The notes beneath the pieces were generated by a model. The model was not told where the DNA came from. It was given only the letters and a program-made list of their open reading frames with translations, and did no database searches. The position numbers and the translations under genes were made by a program. From contig JADJMZ010000004.1 of the NCBI GenBank assembly GCA_016709315.1, positions 62,001 through 126,000 of the forward strand: a stretch of 64,000 nt of DNA, written 5' to 3'. Shown piece by piece: positions 27,771-37,906 of the stretch. Numbering within the stretch: position 1 is the first letter of the stretch; every line of letters starts with the position of its first letter. Source of the DNA: Ignavibacteria bacterium (GTDB taxonomy: Bacteria; Bacteroidota; Ignavibacteria; Tepidaquicellales; Tepidaquicellaceae).

Positions 27771-28855
27771 TCTTTAATTAACTTAATTGCCTCTTCCGCT
27801 ATTTTATTCGCTGAATCAGGATCAGCGAACTGCTTTATACTTTCCGATAATTCCGCTGATCTTTTGTCATCGTAAATAATATTCATGATCTCTTTGTATA
27901 ATTTACCGTCTGTTTCGTTTTCTTTTATCATTACAGCGGCATTTTTTTCCTCAAGACTCCTTGCATTCATTTCCTGATGGTTCTCTGCCGAACTTGGTAA
28001 CGGTATCAGTATACATGCCTTCTGCATCGAAGCAAGCTCCATAATGCTTGTGATCCCCGCCCTGCATATTACAAGATCTGCTGCGGAATATGCAATATCT
28101 ATATTTTCAATGAACTCAAGTATCCTTATCTTTTTTTCCTGATCCCTGAACCTGCTACTTAATCCTGCGTATTCTGTTTTTCCTGTCTGCCATATTATGT
28201 TAATGTCTGCTCCGGCAAGTTTTAACGCTATCTTTTCAATGGCGCTGTTTATTCCTCTCGCTCCCTGACTTCCCCCGAATACAAATATTGTTTTATTTGA
28301 AAAGGACAAATCAAAAAATTCAACCGCTTTATTCCTGTCTGCTTTTTTTAAAGAACTTCTTATCGGATGTGATATATTAATTATATTATCTTTCCTCTTA
28401 AGATACTTTTCTGTTTCTTTGAAATTTATTACTACTTTGTCTGATCTTTCTGATAAAAATTTTATAGTCTTGCCTGCATAAGAATTTCCTTCCTGTATAA
28501 GTGTCGGGATTTTCAGTAAACCTGCCGCATATATTACCGGCCCGCATACAAATCCTCCTGTCCCAATGACAACATCCGGTCTGAAATCTTTCAGTATTCT
28601 CAGACATTTTCTGAAAGAACGAATAAGCTTTAATGGAAGCTTCAGATTTTTTAATGCGTTACTTCTGTTAAAACCTGACAGCTCTATTGTTTCAAGTCTG
28701 TAATTATTTGAAGGAACTATCTTCTCCTCTATTCTGCCCTTTGCTCCGATAAAAAGAATTTCAGCATCGTTGTCTGTTTTTCTGATCTCATCTGCTATTG
28801 CAATTGCCGGGAAAATATGACCGCCCGTTCCGCCGCCTGCAAATATATATTTCAT
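27767..28855 (-). CDS. murG: UDP-GlcNAc:lipid I N-acetylglucosaminyltransferase
   Basis: Peripheral inner-membrane GT28 glycosyltransferase that converts lipid I to lipid II. Its 362 residues show the first glycine-rich loop FAGGGTGGHIFPAIAIA (about 4-20), GTGGFVCGP near 95, the donor-site block FGGSQGARGIN near 195, and the UDP-GlcNAc-binding segment CRAGITSIMELA with PLPSSAENHQEMNA in the C-terminal domain. It overlaps the following membrane gene by 4 bases and is 18 bases after ftsW. Confidence 0.97.
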   Translation of the reverse strand: MKYIFAGGGTGGHIFPAIAIADEIRKTDNDAEILFIGAKGRIEEKIVPSNNYRLETIELSGFNRSNALKNLKLPLKLIRSFRKCLRILKDFRPDVVIGTGGFVCGPVIYAAGLLKIPTLIQEGNSYAGKTIKFLSERSDKVVINFKETEKYLKRKDNIINISHPIRSSLKKADRNKAVEFFDLSFSNKTIFVFGGSQGARGINSAIEKIALKLAGADINIIWQTGKTEYAGLSSRFRDQEKKIRILEFIENIDIAYSAADLVICRAGITSIMELASMQKACILIPLPSSAENHQEMNARSLEEKNAAVMIKENETDGKLYKEIMNIIYDDKRSAELSESIKQFADPDSANKIAEEAIKLIKE

Positions 28856-28873
28856 ACACTTTTAAAAAACTTT

Positions 28874-29989
28874 CTATTCAATATTAATGCCTTCATCGGA
28901 ATTATCTCTCTGTGATGAAATATTCAGCAGTATGCCAAGTGCCGCCGAAGTAAAAATTATTGACGTCCCTCCGTAACTTACAAAAGGCAGTGTAACTCCC
29001 GTTGTAGGTATTACTCCGCTTGCTACCGACATATTCACAAGCGCATTCAGAGAAATTAAAGTTACTATTCCGAATGCTAAATATTTTCCGAATTCATCTT
29101 TGCTTTCTTTTGCGATTTTGTAACCGCGGAAAAGTATTAACAGATATAAACACATGATCGTGAATGTTCCGATAAATCCGTATTCTTCACCAATGATTGA
29201 AAAGATAAAATCACCGTGAGCTTCGGGCAGAAAAAAATCCCTTTGATTCGAATTTCCCGGACCTATCCCGAGCAATCCTCCGTTTCCGAATCCTATCAGC
29301 GCCTGCTGAAGCTGATAGCTTGTGTTACCGCTTGTCTGATATTCCGCATAAGAAGTTATCCTTCCTATTATGTAATCTTTTGAAAGAACAAATATAGCCG
29401 CTATAGGAGTTAATGCCAGCAGCGTGAAAATTATATGTTTTAATTTAGCTTCTGAAAGAAAAATCATAAACATACATGTGCTGAAAATTATAAGTGAAAC
29501 AGAAAAATTCGGCTGAAGAAGAATCAGCGTAGTTACCAGCAAAACGTAAAATATTACAGGCAGATATCCTCTGTAAAGCAGATATATGTAATCTTTTTTT
29601 CTTGCAAGCAATGCCGCAATGTATATCACTATTGAATATCTTGCAAGTTCGGACGGCTGAAAACTGAATGGTCCGAGATTGATCCATCTGCTTGCGCCTT
29701 TTATCGGACCCTTGCTGCTGAACAATGTAAATATCAGTAAAAATATTGTTATCCATATCAGAGCTTTTGAAATATTTTCTGCATACTTGTAATCAATTTT
29801 TGCAAATAAAAATATTGTGAAAATTGAAAGTATTACTTTTATTCCGTGCTGCTTGAATAAATAATTGCTGTCCTGATATCTTTCTAATGCAAATGTCGAA
29901 CTGGCGCTGTACACAGCGCCTATGCTGAAAATCATCAGCAAAAGAGCAGGTACTAATATCCAGATGTCTATTTTGTATTTGTGATGCAT
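28874..29989 (-). CDS. ftsW: SEDS peptidoglycan glycosyltransferase FtsW
   Basis: Polymerises lipid II at the septum together with FtsI. The 371 residues form about ten membrane segments; the SEDS signature near the C-terminus, GVTLPFVSYGGTSIIFTSAA, and the GASRWINLGPFSFQPSELA block are both clear, and the large periplasmic loop contains GFGNGGLLGIGPGNS. Cluster position just after murD favours FtsW over RodA. The gap to murD is a single base. Confidence 0.95.
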   Translation of the reverse strand: MHHKYKIDIWILVPALLLMIFSIGAVYSASSTFALERYQDSNYLFKQHGIKVILSIFTIFLFAKIDYKYAENISKALIWITIFLLIFTLFSSKGPIKGASRWINLGPFSFQPSELARYSIVIYIAALLARKKDYIYLLYRGYLPVIFYVLLVTTLILLQPNFSVSLIIFSTCMFMIFLSEAKLKHIIFTLLALTPIAAIFVLSKDYIIGRITSYAEYQTSGNTSYQLQQALIGFGNGGLLGIGPGNSNQRDFFLPEAHGDFIFSIIGEEYGFIGTFTIMCLYLLILFRGYKIAKESKDEFGKYLAFGIVTLISLNALVNMSVASGVIPTTGVTLPFVSYGGTSIIFTSAALGILLNISSQRDNSDEGINIE

Positions 29990-29990
29990 A

Positions 29991-31364
29991 TCAGTTCAGT
30001 TTATTTACTGATTTTTTAAATTCCGTTCCGCGATGTTCGAAACTGTCAAACATGTCAAAACTTTTACATGCCGGAGATAGTAATACATTATCGCCTTTAC
30101 AGCCGTTCGTCAGTGCAATTTCAACGGCTTCATCCATAGTTTTCACTTCCGTAACTTTTTTATAACTTGCGAAATGCTGCTTAATTTTTTCTTTAGTCTC
30201 GCCGATTGCAATAATTTCTTTTACTTTCTTTTTTACAAGTTCATCTGTTTTACTGTAATCATTTCCCGTTTCTCTTCCACCGAGTATAAGTATAAGATTA
30301 CCCGGGAATGATTCAAGCGCTACTATCAGGGAATCTATGTTTGTAGCTTTAGAGTCATTGTAAAATTTTATTCCTTTTATGTCTTTCACAAATTCTATTC
30401 TGTGCTCTACGCCTTTAAATTTCATCAGCGTGTCTCTTATAACTTCTTTCTTTATTTCAAATGCCCTGGCTGAAATCACTGACGCAAGAGAGTTGTAGAT
30501 ATTGTGATTACCTCTGATATTGATCTCACCTGCTTCCATTATTTCCTCTTCAGTGTTTTTATTTTTATCTGTATAAATTATTTTTCTATTTTTTAAAAAG
30601 CATGCAGCGTCATAATTATTGCCGTTAAAGTTTTCTCTGATGCTGAAGTATGCTTTACCTGACTTTAAATTTTTTGTTGCTTTCAATAATGTTTCATCAT
30701 CGTAATTTATTATTGCTAAATCAGTTTCATTCTGATTTTTAAGTATCTCAAGTTTAGCTTTCAGATAATTATCAAACCCTCCGTGCCAGTCAAGATGATC
30801 AGGCGTAATGTTCATAAGTATTGCAACCTTGGGCTTGAATTCTTCAATATCATTCAGCTGATAACTGCTTGTCTCTAAAACGACTATCGTATCTTCCTTC
30901 ACTTCACTTACTATCTCGGAAAACGCAAGTCCGACATTTCCGCATACCTTCGTATCATATCCTGCATTTTTAAAAATCTCTCCTGTAAGTATTGTAGTTG
31001 TCGTCTTGCCGTTAGTTCCGGTTATCGCTATTACCTGACCTTTGCAAAACCAGAATGCCGCTTCTATTTCAGAGTAAATCTTTTTATTAAGTTTTTTTGC
31101 TTTCAATATAACTTCGCTCTGAGGTGATATTCCCGGACTTTTGATTATTATATCGCTTTCAAACACCTTATCTGAATGTCCGCCGGTCTCTGATTTTATA
31201 CCTTCCTCCTTTAGAAACTTCTCATCAAGATATTTAAGTTTGTCTTTATTGCTCCCGTCGCTTAAAAGAACCTTCGCTCCTTTTCCTCTCAGAAGTTTTG
31301 CAACTGCAATTCCGCTTCTCCCTGCTCCCAATACCGTAAATGATTTGTTCTCTATCTCTGTCAT
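29991..31364 (-). CDS. murD: UDP-N-acetylmuramoyl-L-alanine--D-glutamate ligase
   Basis: Adds D-glutamate to UDP-MurNAc-L-Ala in the cytoplasm. Seen in 457 residues: FTVLGAGRSGIAVAKLL near the N-terminus, ATP loop ITGTNGKTTTTIL near 112, LMNITPDHLDWHG near 185, FYNDSKATNIDS near 325, and LILGGRETGNDY in the C-terminal domain. The mur ligase fold is complete. It overlaps mraY by 4 bases. Confidence 0.96.
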   Translation of the reverse strand: MTEIENKSFTVLGAGRSGIAVAKLLRGKGAKVLLSDGSNKDKLKYLDEKFLKEEGIKSETGGHSDKVFESDIIIKSPGISPQSEVILKAKKLNKKIYSEIEAAFWFCKGQVIAITGTNGKTTTTILTGEIFKNAGYDTKVCGNVGLAFSEIVSEVKEDTIVVLETSSYQLNDIEEFKPKVAILMNITPDHLDWHGGFDNYLKAKLEILKNQNETDLAIINYDDETLLKATKNLKSGKAYFSIRENFNGNNYDAACFLKNRKIIYTDKNKNTEEEIMEAGEINIRGNHNIYNSLASVISARAFEIKKEVIRDTLMKFKGVEHRIEFVKDIKGIKFYNDSKATNIDSLIVALESFPGNLILILGGRETGNDYSKTDELVKKKVKEIIAIGETKEKIKQHFASYKKVTEVKTMDEAVEIALTNGCKGDNVLLSPACKSFDMFDSFEHRGTEFKKSVNKLN

Positions 31365-32470
31365 CTTATTTTTAGTGATGCTAATGTAATTATCGCCAGT
31401 ATAATCGCCACTATATAAAATCTTGTTACGATCTTCGGTTCCGGAATTCCCTTCATTTCAAAATGATGATGAACCGGTGCCATCCTGAATATTCTTCTTC
31501 CCTCGCCGAATCTTTTTCTCGTGTACTTGAAATAATATCTCTGAAAAATTACTGATAATGCTTCAGCAAAAAATATTCCCCCTAGAATCGGGAGCATAAA
31601 TTCCTTTTTTACAAGCACACATAATGTCCCTACCGCTCCTCCAAGTGCAAGCGAACCGGTATCTCCCATAAAGACCTGCGCTGGATATGAGTTGTACCAC
31701 AAAAATCCAAGCGTAGCGCCTACCAGTGCTGAACAATATATGACTAACTCTCCGTTACCTTTGAGATATATTATGTTAAGATACTTTGCTGTTTCTACAT
31801 TCCCCGAAACGTAAGCAATTATGCCGAGTGTAATCGCCACAATTCCAACTGTCCCCGCTGCCAGTCCGTCCAGTCCGTCTGTAAAATTAACTGCATTTGA
31901 TGTAGCTGTAATTATAAAAACAACAATCGGTATATACATATAAGAAAAATCAAATTCATATCCTTTTAAAAAAGGTATTGTAGTTATTGAATGTATGCCG
32001 TCAAACTGCGGAAGAAAATATATCGAACATCCAATGACCAATCCTACCGTAATCTGTCCGACAAGTTTATATCTCTCGGCAAGTCCCTTTTTGTATTTCT
32101 TTATCACTTTGAGATAATCATCCGTAAATCCCACTGCTCCGAGAAATATCGTGACAAATAAAATCAATATGATATATATGTTCCCGAGGTCTCCCCAGAA
32201 TAACACCGGTATCAGCACTGAAAAAAGAATTATAAATCCCCCCATTGTAGGCGTACCGGCTTTTGACCAGTGGAACTGCGGACCGTCTTCCTTTCTTGCC
32301 TCACCTATCTGCTTCTTCTGAAGATATTTGATGATCCTCGGTCCCAGAAAAAAACTTATAAGTAATGCTGTGATGGCTGATAATGCTGATCTGAATGTTA
32401 TGAACCGGAATAAATCAAATCCCGGAGGATTGAAATTCTCGTTTATATATTCTGCCAGTTTATACAGCAT
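31361..32470 (-). CDS. mraY: Phospho-N-acetylmuramoyl-pentapeptide transferase
   Basis: Integral membrane enzyme that links phospho-MurNAc-pentapeptide to undecaprenyl phosphate, forming lipid I. The 369 residues contain about ten helices. The magnesium/catalytic motifs are readable: GFTDDYLKV (about 113-121), NAVNFTDGLDGLAAG (about 190-204), MGDTGSLALGG (about 265) and the HHHFEMKG block (about 334-341). It lies 29 bases after murF and overlaps murD. Confidence 0.97.
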   Translation of the reverse strand: MLYKLAEYINENFNPPGFDLFRFITFRSALSAITALLISFFLGPRIIKYLQKKQIGEARKEDGPQFHWSKAGTPTMGGFIILFSVLIPVLFWGDLGNIYIILILFVTIFLGAVGFTDDYLKVIKKYKKGLAERYKLVGQITVGLVIGCSIYFLPQFDGIHSITTIPFLKGYEFDFSYMYIPIVVFIITATSNAVNFTDGLDGLAAGTVGIVAITLGIIAYVSGNVETAKYLNIIYLKGNGELVIYCSALVGATLGFLWYNSYPAQVFMGDTGSLALGGAVGTLCVLVKKEFMLPILGGIFFAEALSVIFQRYYFKYTRKRFGEGRRIFRMAPVHHHFEMKGIPEPKIVTRFYIVAIILAIITLASLKIR

Positions 32471-32499
32471 TAAGTTTGTGTTTTATTCTGTTATAAATC

Positions 32500-33891
32500 T
32501 TAATTTTTTGTTAAAGCGGTTACTACTTCTTCCATTTTCATTCCTCTCGAACCTTTTACATAAACTATATCATTTTTTCCTAGATTCAATTTCAGCATTT
32601 CTATAAGATCTTCCTTATCTTTGAAATAAAAGTTATTTTTAATTTTTTTTGCATTTTTAAATGTATTATATGATTCGTTACCAAATGTGTAGAGATTATC
32701 TACTTTTAATTTTTGTGCTAACTTTCCTGCCTCCGAATGCTCTTTTCTTCGGCTGCTTCCCAGCTCGAGCATATCCGAGAGTACAGCGAATTTTTTACCC
32801 TTTGATTTATATTCCATTAATGTTTCAAGTCCCATTTTTACTGATTCCGGATTACTGTTGTATGAATCGTTTATTATTGTCAGATCATTTTTTGTTACCA
32901 CTTCCATTCTTTTGGAAGAAGTTACTTTGAAATTCTTTAATGCCGACTTTATTTTTGCCGGACTTACATTAAAATACAATCCTGCCGCTGCTGCCGCTAA
33001 ACCGTTGTAAACAGAATGTTTGCCAAATGTGGCGACGGAAGTCTTAAACTCCATGTCATCTTTTGTTATTCTGATTTCAGGTTCAAAATTTTTATTATAA
33101 CCTTTAAATCTTCCTTTGACATCCGTATTAAACTTGTAAGAATAAGTAAATCTTTTTTCATTTTTAACCTCCCTTGAATAGTTTCTGATAAATTTATCAT
33201 CAGAGTTTATAAAAAGTATTCCTTTTTCTTTTGATTTGAGATAATCAAATAACTCAAATTCCGCCTTTGCAACTCCTTCGAGATTCTTAAAAAATTCCAG
33301 ATGCTCTTTTCCGATATTGGTTATCATTCCGTAATCGGGTTCTGCGATTTCACATAAATATTTAAGTTCGCCGTAATGATTGCACCCCGCTTCCAGTACG
33401 CATATCTCATGCGTTCTGTCAAGTCTTAGTAACGTCAGAGGAAGTCCTATGTGATTATTAAAATTTCCTTCCGTCTTGAGTACTTTGAATTTTTGTGAAA
33501 GAACTTCTGCTGTTAAATCTTTGGTAGTTGTTTTTCCGTTACTTCCCGCAATGCATAATACCGGGATTTTGAAATTCGCTTTATGGTGCAGCGCAAGTTC
33601 TCCAAGCGCTTTCGTTGTATCTCTTACTGTTAAAAAACTTTTACCCGGAAATTTTTTCTTATTTTTAACGAACCATGTATCATTTACTACTGCTAATTCA
33701 ATTCCTTTATCGAATACTGAGTCAAGATATTTATGACCGTCTGTTCTCTCGCCTTTTATTGCAAAAAATAATTCACCTTTTTTTATGTTTCTGGAATCTA
33801 TCCCAACTGATTTATAATTTCTTTTAATGTATTTGTCAGTATTTATCTTTTGTATATGTCTGATCTTAAAAAGATCTTCTCTGCTTATCAT
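32500..33891 (-). CDS. murF: UDP-MurNAc-tripeptide--D-alanyl-D-alanine ligase
   Basis: Adds the D-Ala-D-Ala dipeptide to complete the pentapeptide precursor. In 463 residues the N-terminal DSRNIKKGELFFAIKGERTDG block (about 32-52), ATP loop IAGSNGKTTTKDL (about 115), GMITNIGKEHLEF and the NDSYNSNPESV segment (about 342) identify MurF. The C-terminus contains VYVKGSRGMKMEEV, the family ending. It overlaps murE by 4 bases. Confidence 0.96.
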   Translation of the reverse strand: MISREDLFKIRHIQKINTDKYIKRNYKSVGIDSRNIKKGELFFAIKGERTDGHKYLDSVFDKGIELAVVNDTWFVKNKKKFPGKSFLTVRDTTKALGELALHHKANFKIPVLCIAGSNGKTTTKDLTAEVLSQKFKVLKTEGNFNNHIGLPLTLLRLDRTHEICVLEAGCNHYGELKYLCEIAEPDYGMITNIGKEHLEFFKNLEGVAKAEFELFDYLKSKEKGILFINSDDKFIRNYSREVKNEKRFTYSYKFNTDVKGRFKGYNKNFEPEIRITKDDMEFKTSVATFGKHSVYNGLAAAAAGLYFNVSPAKIKSALKNFKVTSSKRMEVVTKNDLTIINDSYNSNPESVKMGLETLMEYKSKGKKFAVLSDMLELGSSRRKEHSEAGKLAQKLKVDNLYTFGNESYNTFKNAKKIKNNFYFKDKEDLIEMLKLNLGKNDIVYVKGSRGMKMEEVVTALTKN

Positions 33892-35381
33892 ATTATTTTT
33901 ACTGTCCCTGAATACTTTTCTACTATCTCCTTATCATCGAAATGCTTCCTGACTCCCTTTGCTTCCTGATAAGTTTCATGACCTTTCCCGCAGATCAGAA
34001 GTATATCGCCCTCCTGCGATATCTCAATTCCTCTTTTAATTGCATCTTCCCTGTTTTCAATTACTTCAAAATTAGTTTCCGGATTTACTCCTTTTAATAT
34101 CTCATCAATTATTTCCATTGGATCTTCATATCTCGGATTGTCCGATGTGATAATCGCAAAATCAGAAAGCCGCACTGCGTATCCGCCCATTACAGGTCTC
34201 TTCGTTTTATCTTTATTCCCTCCGCATCCGAATACCGTTATCACTCTGCCTTTCCTGTTCTCGTAATTTACAATTTCTCTCGCTGACTCTATTGCATTTT
34301 TCAGCGAATCGGAAGTGTGCGAATAATCTACAACTGCGACCGCCCCGTTTGCTAACTGTATTCTGTTAAATCTTCCGTTGACCTCTTTAAATTTTTTAAG
34401 CGAATTCTGCAAAAAAGAAATTTCTATGTCATAATTCAAAGCTACACTGACAGACGCAAGTATGTTGTAAATATTGAATCGTCCGGATAAATTTGAATTG
34501 AATTTGTAATTGCTGTTTCTGTATTCAGCTTCAAACTCTAATCCACCGAGAAATAGTTTTTCATTTACCGCTCTTAAGTCACTCGTATTTTTTATCGAAT
34601 AATACTTCTTTCCGGCTCTGCAGTTTTCCAATATTTTTTCTCCGTAATCATCATCTTTGTTTGATAAAGCAAAACTATTTTCCGGAAGATTATCAAATAA
34701 TATTTTCTTTGCTTCAAAATAATTTTCCATATCTTTATGAAAATCCAGATGCTCGCTTGTCAGATTGGTAAAAACTGCCGTATCATATTTTAATCCGTAA
34801 ACTCTGTCCATCACAAGAGCTATAGAAGAGACTTCCATAACGCAAAAATCAGTTTTGTTTTTTTCCATTTCACCGAGCATTGCATTCATTTCCACTGAAT
34901 CCGGAGTAGTCAAAGTCGAATTTATTTTTTTTTCTCCGAGCATGTAATCAATCGTTCCGATTAATCCGGTTTTATATCCGGCTTCTTCAAGAAAATACTT
35001 TGTCAGATATGCAGTCGTTGTCTTTCCGTTTGTCCCGGTAATCCCGATTAATTTTATCCGTCCGGAATTACTGAAGTAAAATTCTCTGCTCATTACTGCC
35101 ATTAATTTTCTGATGTTCTTTGTAGTTATTATATCCGCTGAAACTTCTTCAGCTGTTTCTTCTTCTGCAATGATAAGAGCTGCACCGTTTTTAACAGCAT
35201 CTTTAATGTATTTGCTTCCTTCATCCTTCAGCCCTTTTATTGCAAAGAAAATGTTTCCTGGCTTGATCTTCCGGGAATCATAAGAAATACCGGTTATGTC
35301 AATATCCTTCTGACTGGTGTAATCTGTCTCCGCCGCACTTCTATATAGCAATTCGTTTAGTTTCATTACTGGTTTTTGCAA
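33888..35381 (-). CDS. murE: UDP-MurNAc-dipeptide--meso-diaminopimelate ligase
   Basis: Adds the third stem residue. The 497 residues hold ISYDSRKIKPGNIFFAIKG (about 30-48), ATP loop GITGTNGKTTTAYL (about 113), and the DNPRYEDP motif (about 405). The DNPR signature is established as marking specificity for meso-diaminopimelate rather than lysine, so the cell wall is probably DAP type. The frame overlaps ftsI by 16 bases; an internal start at MKLNELLYRSA, 5 codons later, would remove most of the overlap and is a reasonable alternative. Confidence 0.96.
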   Translation of the reverse strand: MQKPVMKLNELLYRSAAETDYTSQKDIDITGISYDSRKIKPGNIFFAIKGLKDEGSKYIKDAVKNGAALIIAEEETAEEVSADIITTKNIRKLMAVMSREFYFSNSGRIKLIGITGTNGKTTTAYLTKYFLEEAGYKTGLIGTIDYMLGEKKINSTLTTPDSVEMNAMLGEMEKNKTDFCVMEVSSIALVMDRVYGLKYDTAVFTNLTSEHLDFHKDMENYFEAKKILFDNLPENSFALSNKDDDYGEKILENCRAGKKYYSIKNTSDLRAVNEKLFLGGLEFEAEYRNSNYKFNSNLSGRFNIYNILASVSVALNYDIEISFLQNSLKKFKEVNGRFNRIQLANGAVAVVDYSHTSDSLKNAIESAREIVNYENRKGRVITVFGCGGNKDKTKRPVMGGYAVRLSDFAIITSDNPRYEDPMEIIDEILKGVNPETNFEVIENREDAIKRGIEISQEGDILLICGKGHETYQEAKGVRKHFDDKEIVEKYSGTVKII

Positions 35382-37570
35382 TAAAGAATTATTTTACAAC
35401 CCGGTAATTGCTTTGTTCCCGGTAACGGAGACTGCTCCAGTATCTTTCCGCTTCCGTTTATAAACACATCAAAACCTCCTGACAATAATAAGTTTATTGC
35501 TTTCCTTAAACTTAGATTTTTTACTTCAGGCACTATTACAAGTCTGTCATCGGGCACTGTACTGCTCCTTACTACTATTCTGACTTTAAGATTTTCATCC
35601 CAGATAATTTTTTCATTGGCAATTGGCAACTGAGATTCTACAAATTTTGTAATAACAGGATTTCCGTTTTCATTGATGTTTGTCTTTGTATCAGTACTGT
35701 CTATAATTTCGAATTTAATATTGCTCTCAGTAAGTAATTCTTTTGCATCCTCAAGTTTGAGATTAACAAGGTTTGGTATAAGTATTTTTCTGTCATTCAG
35801 ATCGCTTAACTCCTGAACGTTTATATTGCTTTTTGAATAATTCACATTCACAAAATCATTCGATGCGATATTTGTCTTTCCTGTAAAATTGATTATTCTG
35901 TTTGCAATGTTTTTAAAAATTGGCGCTGCTACTTTCCCTCCGTAATATTCTCCGGATTTCGGATTATTTAAAATCACAGTTATAAGCATCTGCGGATTGT
36001 CAGCTGGAAAATATCCTACAAATGAAGAATTGTGAGAGCTGTTGGAATATTCTCCGTTTACAAGACGCTGAGCTGTACCCGTTTTTCCGGCTATACTTAT
36101 TCCTTCAATCTTTGCATCTGTACCTGTTCCTCTTTCCACAACTCCTGTAAATAAACTCGTAAGAATACTTGCAGTTTTTTCGGATACAACCTGCCTTATA
36201 GTTGTAGGTACAGCTTCAAAAATTATATTATTATTATTTCCGAATTCTTTTTTTACAATGTATGATTTCATCATTGTTCCTTTGTTTGCAATTGCTGCAT
36301 AAGCATTTGAGATTTGCATTGCATTAACCAGAACTTCATATCCAATTGACATATAAGGAAGTGAAACTGATGAAAAATCAACCGGTCTTTTCAGCAGTCC
36401 TTTGTTTTCACCGGGAAGCTCTACACCGTTATATATTCCGAATCCGAAATCTCTGGCATACTTGTAGAATCTTTCTGAACCAAGCTGAAGGGAAATTTTG
36501 CTGAACCCGACGTTGCTCGACTGCTCAATCACCTGCTGAAAAGTCATACTGGCTGCTCCGTGAACATCTGTTATATTCAGACCTTTAATCTCATTTAAAT
36601 TATCAGTCTCAATCACAGAATTTTTATCCTCAATTTTCTCCTCAAGCGATGCTGCCGCTGTAACAAGTTTGAAAGTCGAACCCGGTTCATAAATATCTGA
36701 TATTACTGCATTCTTCATCCCGGAAGTATCAGCAGAAGCAATGTTATTCGGATCAAATGTCGGATTGGATGACATTGCTAATATCTCTCCCGTCTTAACG
36801 GAAAGAACCACAACCTTTCCTCCGTCTGCATTATAATTTTTTACTCCCGCAGCAAGCTCTTCTTCAGCAAATCTTTGTATATTTACATCAAGCGTAAGAA
36901 CAACGTTGTTTCCGTTCTCAGGATCCTTTCTCGGAAAATCTAAAGAAGGTCTGTTGTTTCCCTTGCCGTCTCTCTGCATTATTACAAATCCGTCCTTTCC
37001 TGAAAGCTCATCCTGCATTGATAGTTCGATACCCGTCTGTCCCTTATTCTCCGCATTTGTAAATCCTACTATCTGCGAAGCAAGATTTCCGTAATTGTAA
37101 ACTCTCTTCGGCTCTTTAAGAACTATGACTCCGTTGAATTTAAGTGTATCAAGTCCGCATGTCTTTGATGCATCTACTCTTCTCTCAAGATAAATGAAAG
37201 AAGTGTTTTGTGAAGTAAGTTTTGATAAATATTCTTCCTTGCTCTTTCCAAAAGCCCTTGAAAATAATTCCGCCGCCTGTTCGGGTTTATCCACCATATT
37301 CGGATCTGCTGCAAAGGAATATTCAAATGAATTTGAAACCAGGACATTCATATTCCGGTCATAGATCAATCCTCTGTATGGAGAAAGGACTATTTTGTTT
37401 TCATACTGCTTTCGAGCGGCTATCTTGTATTTTTCAGAATCTATTATCTGAATATTAATCAGCTTGATCAGTATTACAATAAATATTCCAAATAGAATCA
37501 CGAAAAGAAAATTTATCTTCCTTCTCTGTATGACCGGCTTATCTGGCTTTTTGTAATTACTGAACTGCAA
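35366..37570 (-). CDS. ftsI: Septal transpeptidase FtsI (PBP3-like) with C-terminal PASTA domains
   Basis: Class B penicillin-binding protein that cross-links septal peptidoglycan. One N-terminal helix (FLFVILFGIFIVILIKLINI) precedes the dimerisation domain (SPYRGLIYDRNMNVLVSN) and the transpeptidase domain with catalytic S298TFK, S351SN and K496TG, all intact. The last 150 residues contain two PASTA-like domains (ILIPNLVNLKLEDAKELL and VIVPEVKNLSLRKAINLL). At 734 residues it is longer than the proteobacterial enzyme because of these. PASTA domains on a division PBP are classically Gram-positive but are also seen in this phylum. Gap to the ftsL-like gene is 15 bases. Confidence 0.95.
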   Translation of the reverse strand: MQFSNYKKPDKPVIQRRKINFLFVILFGIFIVILIKLINIQIIDSEKYKIAARKQYENKIVLSPYRGLIYDRNMNVLVSNSFEYSFAADPNMVDKPEQAAELFSRAFGKSKEEYLSKLTSQNTSFIYLERRVDASKTCGLDTLKFNGVIVLKEPKRVYNYGNLASQIVGFTNAENKGQTGIELSMQDELSGKDGFVIMQRDGKGNNRPSLDFPRKDPENGNNVVLTLDVNIQRFAEEELAAGVKNYNADGGKVVVLSVKTGEILAMSSNPTFDPNNIASADTSGMKNAVISDIYEPGSTFKLVTAAASLEEKIEDKNSVIETDNLNEIKGLNITDVHGAASMTFQQVIEQSSNVGFSKISLQLGSERFYKYARDFGFGIYNGVELPGENKGLLKRPVDFSSVSLPYMSIGYEVLVNAMQISNAYAAIANKGTMMKSYIVKKEFGNNNNIIFEAVPTTIRQVVSEKTASILTSLFTGVVERGTGTDAKIEGISIAGKTGTAQRLVNGEYSNSSHNSSFVGYFPADNPQMLITVILNNPKSGEYYGGKVAAPIFKNIANRIINFTGKTNIASNDFVNVNYSKSNINVQELSDLNDRKILIPNLVNLKLEDAKELLTESNIKFEIIDSTDTKTNINENGNPVITKFVESQLPIANEKIIWDENLKVRIVVRSSTVPDDRLVIVPEVKNLSLRKAINLLLSGGFDVFINGSGKILEQSPLPGTKQLPGCKIILYCKNQ

Positions 37571-37585
37571 AATTCTGAATTTATT

Positions 37586-37897
37586 TTATTTCAATTGTGA
37601 TTTTTTTATGATAATTGTATTTCCTTCTTCAATAGAATTTTCTCTGTATGCAAGATTGAATTTTTCTGATGCCAGAGTTTTTATCCTTTCGTAACTGCTG
37701 AGCTTTTCTGACTCGGTTCGTAACATGTTGTTTATCTGCAAATTCTTTTTTATCTCTTCTTTAATTTCATTATTGCTTATCGAAAGCTTGTTCACATAAA
37801 TAATATTGCTGATGTATATTATCAGAATCACAGATGTTAGTATCATTACAATAAGAAAATAAAATATTGATATTTTCTTTCCTGATTTTTTTTTCAT
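37586..37897 (-). CDS. FtsL-like division protein
   Basis: A 103-residue bitopic protein with a basic N-terminus, one helix (IFYFLIVMILTSVILIIYISNIIYV, about 11-35) and a coiled-coil-like stretch (NNEIKEEIKKNLQINNMLRTESEKLSS) ending in a FtsL/DivIC-type tail. The sequence is too divergent for a firm name, but position between rsmH and ftsI is the standard place of ftsL. It would form the FtsQ-L-B bridge in the division complex. Confidence 0.8.
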   Translation of the reverse strand: MKKKSGKKISIFYFLIVMILTSVILIIYISNIIYVNKLSISNNEIKEEIKKNLQINNMLRTESEKLSSYERIKTLASEKFNLAYRENSIEEGNTIIIKKSQLK

Positions 37898-37906
37898 TTT
37901 ATTAAT

